Source of the DNA: Acanthochromis polyacanthus
Lineage: Eukaryota > Chordata > Actinopteri > Pomacentridae
Assembly (NCBI RefSeq): GCF_021347895.1
Contig: NC_067123.1
Span: 36,133,571-36,197,570, forward strand
Length of the DNA stretch: 64,000 nt
Reading direction: 5' to 3'
Of this stretch, positions 11,715-23,600 are shown one piece after another (position 1 is the first letter of the stretch; every line of letters begins with the position of its first letter). A program made the position numbers and the translations under genes. The notes below the pieces were generated by a model. It had not been told where the DNA came from, ran no database searches, and worked only from the letters and a program-made list of their open reading frames with translations.

Positions 11715-12936
11715 CAGTCATGGAAAACGTTATTAGGCCACTTTTATTTTCTTCAATTTCTTGTTCATTTTAATGCCTGGTACAAGTAAAGGTACATTTG
11801 TTTGGACAAATATAATGATAACAACAGAAATAGCTCATAAGAGTTTAGTTTAAGAGCTGATATCTAGACATTTTTCCATGGTTTTCTTGATAATAACACA
11901 AATCACTTAAGTTCTTACACCAATAGCTATGACATTGCACTGCCAGAAACAGCTTTTAGGATTCCATGTTTTCTTTTCTGTCTGTTTTTGTCACATGATA
12001 CGCACAGGAGTTTGTACTTGACCTGTACATGACCTGGTTCATTTGCCCTGTTCCACCCAAACTGAAACAACCCTAGATGGTCACTGATCCACCCCCATGT
12101 TTTACTGTAGGGGCAGACAGTCTGGTTTGTAGCTTCTCCAGACTTCCTCCTAATCAGTAAGTTGGCTGGAGTGAACATCAACTGAAAATTGGATTCATCA
12201 CTGAAGAGAACCTTAGAACAATCATCAACAGTCCAATCCTTGTCATCCCAGCAAACAGTAACCGGGCTTTCCTCTGCCTTTCCTCGATGAAGAGCTTCTT
12301 CCTGCCCTGTGTGACTTCAGACCAGCTTCAACAAGTCAGTTTCCAACTTTCCTTGACCAACAAGTCACATTTCTTCACAGTGTTCACTCATTTTTAAGGT
12401 CCTTGGAGGTCTGAGGACGATTCCTGACACAGGAACAGATGAGTGACGGTCATCTGGTGGCAGAAAGACATTTCCTGACCAGCTAGCAGTTTGGTAGAAC
12501 CATGTTGGGCTTGTTTTTTCTTGGTGTGATGAACGGCTGTCTTGGAGATCTTCAGTTTTTTGGCTACCTGTCTCCCACTCAAACCAATTTCCAGCAGTGC
12601 CAAAATGTCTGCTTTTGTGGCTTCACATAATTCTTTAGTTTTTGGCATTATGTGAGAGCTGACAACTTGTGAGTTGTGCTACGGCTTGAATGTCAGCTTA
12701 AAACCACTCTAGACCTTTACATGTGCAGTGCTGCTGATGACATGAAATGACCTCTTATATACCCTGGAATACAATGAAGCTGAAGCATGTCAAATAGGAC
12801 ATAAAGCATTATGGAATCAGCTGCATTTATTGTCGTGTTTATTGTATTCTTCAGGTAATATACCTTCAGTGACACCGGCATTGAAATGAACAAGACACTG
12901 AAGAAAACAAGGGTGGTCTAATTGTTTCCATGACTG
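11715..12936 (-). mobile_element. Tc1/mariner transposon, about 1.22 kb, inactive
   Basis: The ends are inverted copies: CAGTCATGGAAAA at the left, and at the right TTTCCATGACTG with similarity extending about 60 bases inward. Both sides are flanked by TA (11713-11714 and 12937-12938), the standard Tc1/mariner target duplication. The - strand holds transposase remnants. At 1.2 kb it is shorter than the usual ~1.6 kb of intact fish Tc1 elements, in keeping with internal loss. Confidence 0.85.
11880..12648 (-). pseudogene. Broken Tc1-type transposase
   Basis: The reading frame starts at 12648 with MPKTKELCEATKADILALL, the N-terminal helix-turn-helix of Tc1 transposases (second helix around GLSGRQVAKKLKISKTAVHH). 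The frame is lost near 12394. Further pieces follow in other frames: DKDWTVDD then VLFSDESNF (around 12180-12240), the part that carries a catalytic Asp in this family, then RRKSGEAT. The central region is missing or scrambled, so no functional enzyme is expected. Confidence 0.8.
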
Positions 12937-13559
12937 TACTTGTATACAGCTGACATTTGGAAGGTGAAATTACCAGTGAGTGTTTGGCTGAAAGACTGTT
13001 ATTAAGTGGAGATCATGAGTAGTGGAAGTCCAGGACACTGTATTTGTAAGTGGCTGAGTGGTCAGACGAGTGACAACCTAGAAATAAGAAAACAGCCTGT
13101 GATCATCATTGTACTGGTCATAGCTCATAGTCAGATGTTTGTAGGTGAGTGTGTGCTCAAGTCTCGGTTCTCTTTCTGACTGTCAGCGACTTCACTGAAC
13201 CCTCAGCTCGATGTTTCTTTCCAACAAAAGTATAACTGTTTTAAAACTATACTTCCTTTACTCAGAAATAAACTATATTACTACCAAGAAGGATGGCAAG
13301 TTCCATTTTGATATAATTTATCAGGCTGGGTTTGATAGAGTCATAGCATTGTAATGAATAAATACAGTCTGACATACACTTTATGTATTGTATAGTGTTG
13401 GGGTTGTTACTCAAAAATGTAATGGAATACACTTCATGCTTTACTTTTTCAAATGTCTCATGTTACTTATTAATTCCCTGTGGAGAGCAAAATGTGAAAC
13501 TACTCATTCTATTACTTTCACATTATCCCACAACATACCCTTAGCTGTGTTTTCACGTA

Positions 13560-14460
13560 ATTGCGATTCAGTTCAGTTCAATTCAGCTTTATCTATGCAG
13601 TGCCAGTTTACATTAAGAGAACACAGGTCAGGTCAAGACACTTCCCATAGTAAGACCTTACAATATTGTATTATTAGGAGAAAGGCCCTTTACCTGGAAC
13701 AAACATCCAGCAGAACCAGCTCAGGGAAGGCAGGGAGGGCATATTTCCTGCTCTTGATGTTAAATGACTGGTTGTGGTGAGGATGAAGGGGAGAGATATT
13801 AGAAACTTGTTGCTCCAGAACCTGAGATTCCTGCAGAGAAGACAAAACATAAATTACATGAGAAAAAAGGCATAAAGTTTGTGCTTGCAGTGGTGGCATA
13901 TAAATGTCTAGAGAAATCTAAAAAAATATTGGATTTGGAACCGGAAGTTTTTACTTAAGCTACCAGGAAAAATCTTTTACTGCACTGGATCAATAAAAAA
14001 GTACCCACACTTTACAGCTGGCAGAGAGCGCTGACCTACTTAGTGTTACTGGAATCTGTCAAACGTTATAAATTAATCAGCTTTATAAGTTTTGATAACT
14101 GTGATATGTGTGGAATATCAGCCATCATGCTGAATGAAGGTCAACCATCTGGTATAAAGTTAAAACTAATAAATATACGTTGTTGTTTTACAGAACCTGT
14201 CAAGACTCAAACAGGAGAGTGAAGGAGAGGTGATCAGTGCATTATGGAAAGCCATCTAGCACTCTGGGCCTACAGCAGCATAACTAAGAGATGGTTTGGG
14301 GTCACCTGAAGCTGCCTTAACTCTGACATTTATCATAAAGGAAAAGTTTAAAGCCTGATCTTAAAAGCAGAGATGTGTCGGCCTCCTGAACCCAAGTTAG
14401 AAGCTGACTCCATGAAAGAGGAGTCTGACAACTGAAGGATCTACCTCCTATTTACTTTAT
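13560..14460. repeat. Fragments of a dispersed teleost repeat
   Basis: Two blocks resemble one widespread fish repeat as I remember it: 13565-13830 (CTTTATCTATGCAGTGCCA, then AGTAAGACCTTACAATATT, later CCAGCTCAGGGAAGGCAG) and 14185-14460 (GCCTACAGCAGCATAACTAA, then GAGATGGTTTGGGGTCACC). About 350 bp of unrelated sequence separates them. The class was not determined and no coding capacity is visible. Confidence 0.45.
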
Positions 14461-15950
14461 AAAAGACTATGAAACTTAACAATGCATATGTCCACTGCTG
14501 TTGAGAACATTTAGCGATGGACACCCAGAGAAACAGTTACCAAGGTAATAAATGGCCGCTACACACATCCACAAAAGGGAAGGTTTTATCAACACCCTGG
14601 AGTCTCCATAAACATCTGAGAAATGATGGGTGTTCACTCTGTAATGAGTACTCACAAAACAGAAAACCATCTCTGATAGCTTAATGCTCTACATAAATCA
14701 CACTGAAGGATGTCTTTTAACTTGGGAGTCCTGCAACATCCTGCATGCAGGACAGTGAAAATAATACAGATAGACGGAAATTATATTTCTCAACCTTTCT
14801 CCTTTTTGTCATTGCGTAATGGATAGTTTCCCCTTCTGAGACCTTTGACAACTTTTTAAATGAAACAATCAGGGACAGAAACATCACTCTGTGGTCAAAC
14901 TGCTCACAACTAATAGATAAAAACAACCTTTAGTAAGGGGTAATGAATGACCGAAGGTTGCCTAAATTAAAGGGCCACGGGGTGAAAAATGAGAACCAAG
15001 GTAAGGCATTACAATTATTTCCCTTTAGCTTGAATTCTCGGAATGCTTAAATGTTGCGGGATGTCACAATAAGATACTTTTATTGCCAAAGTAATACAAC
15101 AATGTTGTTAATCCCTCCCAGTCTCCAGTGTCACAGCATGTAGTTGTCAACCTGTTAATGATTATAGACTAAATAGACTACTTTGCCACAGCCAGCTTTA
15201 CGTTTCCTTGTCAGATCTAAATGTATGCTGTAACAACCAAAGCAACAGCAGTCTTGGTCGAAGATAAACATGCCCTGGAGTGGCTGTTGACTGTGTGTTG
15301 ATTGTTGATGTCAAACTTTAGTTGACCTACTCAGAAAAGAATGTCTTGTTGACCCAGTTATTTTATTGCAGCTCCACCCACAGAGATGTGAGTGGATCTC
15401 AGTCCTCTTGTGCAATCGTTCCCAACCACTGGACTGCACAGAGACAATAAAAGTGGTTTATTGTGCATTGTTTTTCTGGCGGAGTCTGCAGGGCATTTTA
15501 TTTTGAAAAATGACTAGATCGTCTTCGCTTGCTGCTGTGCTTATTTCCCGCTCTTGATGTCAAATGAAACCATCAGTGGTCTAGTGTTAGTCACTGAGTG
15601 TAGATGTTTGACATTGAAGGAAAACCTCGCTCTGTAGTGTTGCAGCATCCTAGCTTAAATAACCCTTTCACTGACATTTACAGACGAATAGATTAATAGA
15701 TGGTGGAAGACAGCCATGATAACTGAGCAGTTAAGGTTTGACATCATCTCTCAGCCAGGAGGCATCCCTACAGCTGTCTGTCACAGATGACAACTTCATT
15801 TCACTCTCAGTATACAGAGTATGCACTCACTGAATGGATTTCTTCACACTCTATGACATGTTGTCAGAGTTGAAGCTGATATGCAAAAGACAGAATCCAC
15901 CGTTAAAGCCCAACGAAGAGACAAGATTTTTAAAACTGCTGATAGAAACA
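14461..15950. other. Intergenic DNA, no gene seen
   Basis: AT-rich sequence with only short open frames that resemble no protein I know. No RNA gene was recognised. Confidence 0.45.
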
Positions 15951-16097
15951 CAGTTCTTAATGTCATCAGGCAGGGCGTTCCACTGAGCCGTAGCTTCTAC
16001 AGAAAAAGTTGACTGCCCAAAGGTGGTGTGTTGAAAAGATATCTTTGTGGATTAAAGAATTGTTCCGAGCCATACTGAATAAACTGGCGCAGCGGAG

Positions 16098-17440
16098 GAC
16101 AAGCTTGTACACACTCCAATCTGCCTCAACCTTTACATTTGTGATCAGATTCTGGCCCTGATGACGTTCAGACAAGACGCACGAAAATTTGCCTCACAAC
16201 CATACTTAAAGTATAACAGGAAGTTGGCCATTTTGAATTATGTGTCAAATTTTGGACCATTTTTTGTAACAATTTTTGCACTTTTTCAAAAGCTATAAAC
16301 TCAAGCAAGGTAACCCTGACAGAGCTCAAATCAGGATGTTGCACCAGGCATGGTTGATCAAAGGTTATCGAAATGCTCCGCAAAAGTCTGAGGGTGTGGA
16401 AATGGCGCCTGTCAGAATTTCGACAATTCACCATGACACAGGAAGTGCTGCATAACAAGCTTGTTCATGCTCCAATCCGTCTCAAACTTCACATGCGTTA
16501 TCAGACTCTGGCCCTGATCACATTCACGGACAAGAGGTACAAAAATTTACCCCATAGCCATATTTAAAATGCAACAGGAAGTCGGCCATTTTGAATTATG
16601 TGTCAATTTTTGGACCATTCGTTTTAAAATAATTTCTGCACTTTTTCAAAAGATAAAAACTCAAACAAGGCAACCCTGACTGAGTTCAAACTTGGCCAGG
16701 ATGTACACCAGGCATGGCTGCTCAAAGGTTATCAAAATGCTCTGCTAAAGTCTGAGGGTGTGGAAATGGCGCCTGGCAGAATTTTGACAATTCGCCATGA
16801 TGTTGGAAGTGCTTCATAACTATCCCGTACATGCTCCAATCTGTCTCAAACTTTACATATGTGATTAGAGTCCGGCCTTCATCAGAAAAACAGGACAAAA
16901 TACACTCTCAGTCGCAGTGCCACCTGGTGGATTGACAGTAAATACTGCATAACAAGCTTGTACATGCTCCAAACTGCCAGAAACTTCACGTGTGATCAGT
17001 CTGGCCCTGATGACATTTACAGACAAGAGGTACAAAAATTTAAGTCACAACCATATTTAAAGTACAACAGGAAGTCGGCCATTTAGAATTATGTGTCAAT
17101 TTTTGGACCATTTTTTTAAAAACAATTTTTGCACTTTTTCAAAAGCAATAAACTCAAACAAGGCAACCCTGACTGAGCTCAGACCTGGCCAGGATGTACA
17201 CCAGGCATGGCCGATCAAAGGTTATCAAAATGCTCCGCTAAAGTCTGAGGGTGTGGAAATGGCGCCTGGCAGAATTTTGACAATTTGCCATGACGCAGGA
17301 AGTGCTGTATAACTGCCCTGCACATGCTCCAATCTGCCTCAAACTTTACATGTGTGATCAGAGTCCGGCCTTCATCAGCAAAACAGGTCAAAATGTACTC
17401 TTGATCGTAGGTACTCTTGACATGGTGGACATGCTTGAAT
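16098..17440. repeat. Tandem array of ~355-bp units
   Basis: A unit starting AAGCTTGTACATGCTCCAAT (variants) begins at about 16102, 16457, 16961 and 17317, with a shortened unit of about 140 bp at 16822-16960. Each full unit contains CAGGAAGTCGGCCATTTTGA, then ATGTGTCAATTTTTGGACC, GCACTTTTTCAAAAG and GTCTGAGGGTGTGGAAATGG. The copies look about 85-90% alike by eye. It is non-coding: each open frame stops within one unit. 15955-16097 carries a different repeat piece. Confidence 0.75.
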
Positions 17441-17499
17441 TCGCTGAGCAGCAAGGATGCGAGGACCCATTCAATGCTGCTTCCAGCTTTAATTAATTT

Positions 17500-18706
17500 T
17501 AATTCTGCCTTAAAATGTCTTAGATGTAGCTCTGCACTGTTGCTTCTTCTAGAATATACGGATCATTGAAGCCCCCACCTCTCTCTTCAGTCACCCCTTC
17601 TCATTTGCTGCAGCTGGAGCACACCAGCTCACCTACAACTCAAACACTGTAAAACTTCTCTACACTAAACAATGGCAAGTTGTAATATTGGAGTATTTCA
17701 GCCATACATGGAAACAGAAACCGATTGGAAAGATTGTATCCTTAATCTAAACCCAGAAGTCTGAACCCATGTATTTGTGACTCTGACTCTATAAACTATG
17801 GTTTTAAGGTGGAAATACTCTGTCATGGCATCTGGCATGTCAATAGAATAGAACAATGAGTTCCGCTCTGGTGACACTCTGGAAAGTAGACTTTTTCCAT
17901 TATTTGCTGAGCGTTACAGGTGAACATTGAAGCTTCTTTCATGTCTATATAGTGCAGAAGAATCCGACAGTTTGCTTTGTCATTATGTTTAGCAGTCATG
18001 AGGCAGTACTCGTGACTGCTGTTTTCTTTTCACTTTATAAATGACAAACACTACCAAACTAAATTTAGCAAGACTAACAAGAGCAACTGCAGTAAAATGA
18101 CTGAGAACTGCAGATTCATTCCACTACTGCTTTGGACAGTGAATAAAAACAACCATAAACTTAATTTTCTATTCACATGATTCACGTGTCACATGAAGTT
18201 GAGTAAATATTTTACAGGAGGGGAAACATTCCACACATGACTTCAGAAAGCAGCTCATGGCCAACAACAGTCACTACTCAACACAAGGTTGTATTTGTTC
18301 TCTTATTGCTCGTTGAAAGTTTCTTCTCCTGCCAAAGGGGGTGCATGGTCTGCCTTTATTTTTCTCTCTTTACTTCCTCATACCGTTTCATACACAGGGC
18401 AGGACTTTTCTTTGAGGCTTCAGTCATTAGATCAAACAAACCCACTCGGTTTCTGAGAATAGTTAATAAAAAGCTCATGTTCTCCCGAGTTTCTGATGAG
18501 ATCTGTTTAAATAAATATCATTGAAAGACCAAACTAGAAAAATAGAATGATTTTAATAATTAGTTCAAACAAAGTAAATCTATTAAACCAACATATAAAA
18601 CAAATACTATGAAGGAAAACATCAAAAGTTAAATAGTTCAACGTGGTGGAATGTCCGTATGAAACAGCTGGTGTTTGAGGGAGTGAATGCACGTACGGTG
18701 CATTAA
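17500..18706. other. Intergenic DNA including the recql4 3' flank
   Basis: No gene seen. The recql4 3' UTR must extend leftwards from 18707. On the - strand, possible poly(A) signals are ATTAAA at 18557-18552 and AATAAA at 18360-18355; neither is certain. Confidence 0.4.
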
Positions 18707-20574
18707 TCACTTGAAGCGAATGATCTCCTGAGTGGCCAGTCTGATGAGCTGGTTGAAATCAAACTGGATGTACTTCCTCCAGAAACGTCTGTCTTTGCCG
18801 TAGGTTTGAGCAGGATAACAAGGACTGCCTGAAAGACAGAGCGGTTTTCATCTTTACGGAAGTCCTTAATTGAGAGTTCTGCACTTGATGAATGGACTTT
18901 AGGTGGAGCTTGTCGCACAGAAGTGAAACACGAAAAACTTGAAATAAAAACAAAACACATTATATAATTACTAAATATACTGTCAACTTTTTCTCAGTTA
19001 AGTGCTGCTATGAAATACATTCTGTTCGTTAGCTCTGGATAATGGATTTCTCTCGTGACTTTAGTTCTGAATTGATGCTATCTTAATTTTAAAAAAGTAA
19101 CTGAACTGAATAATTGAGAGTCGCAAAAGGAAACTGGAATTCAAACTCTATAATTCTGGATGCAAGGACCTACAACTCTTTTGTTGCTAGAACACAAAAG
19201 AAAACAAAAGAACTGTTGAAAGCTCAACAGTCAGCAGGTATTCTTTTCAGCATTTAAAATCTGAGAAAATGGTTTACAGATCAAATCGAATCCTTGTTGA
19301 ACTTCTGACCTCAGCTCAGTGCTGCCATGAAAAAGACAATTTTTTAAAAACTGCAAAGACTTGCACAGTGAAGCCCATTTTCTGAGAAAAAACACATTAA
19401 ACAATGGAAATAAATCAACAGAGAAAAGGACAACAGACAAGACATGTTGCTCTTTGTAAATATTGTCTTGTGTTCCTACCTGTTGTTTTCCTGCAAAGAA
19501 AACCTGACCTACATGTTACCGTCATTTTACCATCTTTACAGATGTTTTTGATAACGCCCCTTCTGCTACCACACAAAAAATGAAAGAATGTTTCATGTAA
19601 TAATGTATTCTGAAAGTTGTTTTTCCACATCATAACATTTACATTTATAACAGAAAGTTTTTGTTATTATGACAAACAAACGCATCCCCTTATAACCCTG
19701 TTAGAACAACATACACAATGTCAACTACACACTGAGTCAGTACATGAGTGCATGAGATCAGGTTATTGGGAAATCAGACACAAATTTAGATGATCCCTTA
19801 TTGATTATTTATAGCAATTAAAGTCTGTATCTAATAGTGTGTAGATTACGTTTGTAAATTGAGAGGCTAAATTCTTGGAGTCACACCTCAGTGAAACTAA
19901 ACATTTCTAAACTGGTTCTCTAGTGACCTCTAGAGGTCTAAAGGTTCAGTCCTTCTGGTTGCTGTCACTGATAATTTGCCACCTGACTTTGTAATTGATA
20001 TTCTGTACAGGCAGAGAATGGCTTAGTAGATGAGTGAGTATGTCATCTACAGTACATGATCCATACACTGGTTGAAAGAGTAAATTCTGCAACTAAAACT
20101 TATTAAGGTGAAATTAAACCTACACAAACAGATTTTGTGAGAAAACGTAAAAAGAAAAGTACTACTTAGGTGTGAAAACTATTTTGCTAATGCATTAGAT
20201 TAAAATATATTTTTGCTCTGGGGGGACACCTGTGCTTGTTTGTTATGTAGGAGCACACTCAGGTGTGTGTGTAAATACGCAAGTATTCCAGCTGTATGTA
20301 AATCATTGGAGGAGTCTTTAAATTCTGGTTCAATAAAAAGAAAAGCCCTGCTGCTCAGTGTGTCAGGATGGGACTGAGGACACGACTTCTGTTCCACCTC
20401 CTACCTCAAAATCTTACATCTGAAGCACTAAATAAAGTGAGTGATGAGAGAGACGAAGGATCTCAGCATCAGAATGGAAACAAGCATCCTCTCTTCCTTT
20501 TTTTCCCTCGTCCTACATTTTTACTCCATGGGAAGAATGCACAGCTCTGCGGGAAATTGTCTTGGGAGATTGCC

Positions 20575-20647
<73 letters not shown>

Positions 20648-23600
20648 TCACCTATGCCATGCAAGATTCTCGCAACAGCTCTTCCTGAAAACTTCTCATC
20701 ACTTCGGTTGCAGAGGAAACTTCTAATGTCTGCTCTGATCTGATTCTCCCAGTCCATCAGCTACAAACACACACCATCAAATGTAAGCCACAACATCCAC
20801 AGATGTGAATTCAACTAAAACTTTCCAAATGTGTGTTTTTCACCTTAAACTTGTCGAGTTCCTCGAGCTCCACCGGTTTGAGCGAGTGTTCTCTGTCTCG
20901 TCTCTTGTCAAAGTATTCAGAGAGGAGGTTTTTCAGCTGCAAACTGCGACTCTCGTCCAAATCATCTACACAGGACAACACACTCCGGAAGGCAACACTG
21001 GAACACAACACACACAATGGTAATGTAGGCAAGTTCACAGACAGACAATGGATAAATTGCACAAATGACAAAGGACACAAACAGTCACACATCAAGATTG
21101 GGGTAGGATAAAACTAATCAGAATGTCAACAGTGCAGCTGGTTAGCTATTAAAATACAGGCCTGACAGTTTCACAGGAATGATATTCATGATTAATTAGC
21201 AAAGGTGCCACGAACATTTATTTTCCTTCTTGATTGATTCATCATTTTGTTTTGGGGAATTGTTTTAATAATAAACTGTAAGTAAACTGTGATAAACCAC
21301 ATCACAATTTCCCAAAACTCAAGTTTCCCAACAGTCAAAACCCTTTACTGTCACAGAACATCATATCACAGACTAAATTTACAAACATTTAATTTGCCTG
21401 TTTTACTAGATCAATAAATAAAACGACAAATAGCTTCAGCTTTAATAACATGGAAATTTGTTCAATCAAGATATTGTGTGGAGCTCAGAAAACTTTATTT
21501 TAAGCTTAGACAAAGACAAAAAACAGCAAAAAAACCCCACAACAAAACAAAACAAAACAAAAAAACCAGCAACCATCTATGACTAAAGGAAAGACACTGA
21601 AACATCAGTAAAAGTCCCATTTGAGTCAGATTCACAATTTATCTTTCAGAAATCTGAGCAGAAATGACTGTAAGCTGCAATAGAAATTAACTTCGAGGCG
21701 CTTAACTGAAAAAATAAAAAGCCAGTGCTACTTAAAAAAAAAACAGATGGTACCTCTTGAAGGCTTTGAAACAAGCTGTGAGCTGGTACAGCTGTGTCCT
21801 CTCTTGGTCCTGCACTCGATTATGAAGGAACTGACAAACTCTGTCCATCTCTTCATCGCTCAGGTCGCCGTAGGAACGGAAGTAGAAAGAAGGGGAGGAG
21901 AACTCAACGAGGACGCCGCTACGACCGCCAGCTGAAAAAATATTTATGACGGCGATGATACACGATAAAGAGTCTTTGCTGTTTGTACTGACACCGACCC
22001 ACAGTCACATTCTAGTTTTGAGTGTTTTTAGGGTGATTGTGTAAGGCTGTGTGTAACTCTACCACAGTGTGATGAAAAAATGTAAGGACAATCATTAATA
22101 TAAATGAAAAATGGAAAGTTTTGTGAAAATATGTTAAAATTGGATTATTAAAGTTAAGTACATTACAAAGACGCCCATAAAAAAAATCTTTACCGGAGCT
22201 CCACTGCAGCTGTCTGAGTCCTCTCTTCACGAGAGGAAGCTGCCATCCCATAGTGTCCGATACCTCGACGACATCAAACTCCAGCTGATCACACGCCTCC
22301 ACCTGCTCTCCTGCCATCCGTTTCCTGGCCAAAACCACAGCGATTGGAGGGCAACTGTGGAGAAGAAAATGGTAAATAAAACACAAATTAGATCTCTTCT
22401 TGCCCATATCAGTTGTCCAATGATATCCTGATGATGATTACTACGTAAAGAAATGTACATTTGTGATCATGTAGCTTTTTAAGGGCACTCTACAAGAAAA
22501 TCTCTAACGCAGGCAAACATTTTGTACATTTTAGTGATTTTCTGCAGCTGTCTCGGTCCATTGTAGCAGCTGATTTTACACACAGACAGCGTGGGATGGA
22601 GAAGCTCCACAAAGCGCTGAGGATGAAGCTCCAGATAGCAGAGCAGCGTTTCCACACCTGGAAAAAATACAAAACAGTCAGAACTGATAATTGCTTTGTT
22701 CACCTAATATCAATTTACAACTTTTCTGTTTTTTTTAAACAATTAGAATAATATTAACTTTATTTATATAGCAGCCTGAAGAACAGCGTTCACAAAGTGC
22801 TTTGACGGTTAAAACATGCGACACAGAGACAACCAAACAAGCCAGAGCAGTCAATTAAAAATAAATAGTAAAAATTACAATAAATTAAATGAATAATTTT
22901 CTAGATTTGCATGCAACTTAAACAAAGGAAGTAGGCAATTTTAAAATTAAGGAACAAGATTGATGGTCAAGATAAAAAGTAAAAAAAACACCATACAGAA
23001 TTAAAGAACTGTAGAGACGACATCATACTAAAGAACCAAGCAGCTAAAAGTAAAATAAAATGAGAGAACATCTAAAATACAGAATAGAAAACTATAACTA
23101 ATTGAAGCTAAAAGTAAACCTCACATAAAAGCAAGTCCATAAAAGTGGGTTTAAAGAAGTGATTTAAAAGAAATTACTGGCTCTACAAGCCTCATCTGCT
23201 CAGGCTGGTCGTTCCAAAGTCGAGGTCCTGATGGAAGAACGCTCGGTCACCTTTAGATTTAAAAATCGGCTTTGGAACGACCAAAAGGATCCACCTGAGG
23301 GTCTAAGTCTGCCAGCAGGCTCATACAGGGTCAACAGATCATAAAAGTGATCAGTAAAATCTTAAAACCAACAGAGAGCCGATAAAACTGATTCTAACTA
23401 CCTTTGTTCTGCTTGTTTGCTTTTTTCAGCGTCTTGAATTTCAGTTCATTTCCAAATATGCCCAACTAAAAATACTGCTGATTTCTACACTGCACTCCCT
23501 TTGTTTTCACTGGATGCAGCACATCTTGTACCATAGCCACTAAATTGTCATTTATTTTGAATTTACACGAGTTCTCACATCACACAACTTGACTAGATTA

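Noticed and set aside
20368..20757. Open frames made of Val-Cys or Thr-His repeats
   Set aside because: Translations of the TG/CA microsatellite overlapping recql4 exon 27.
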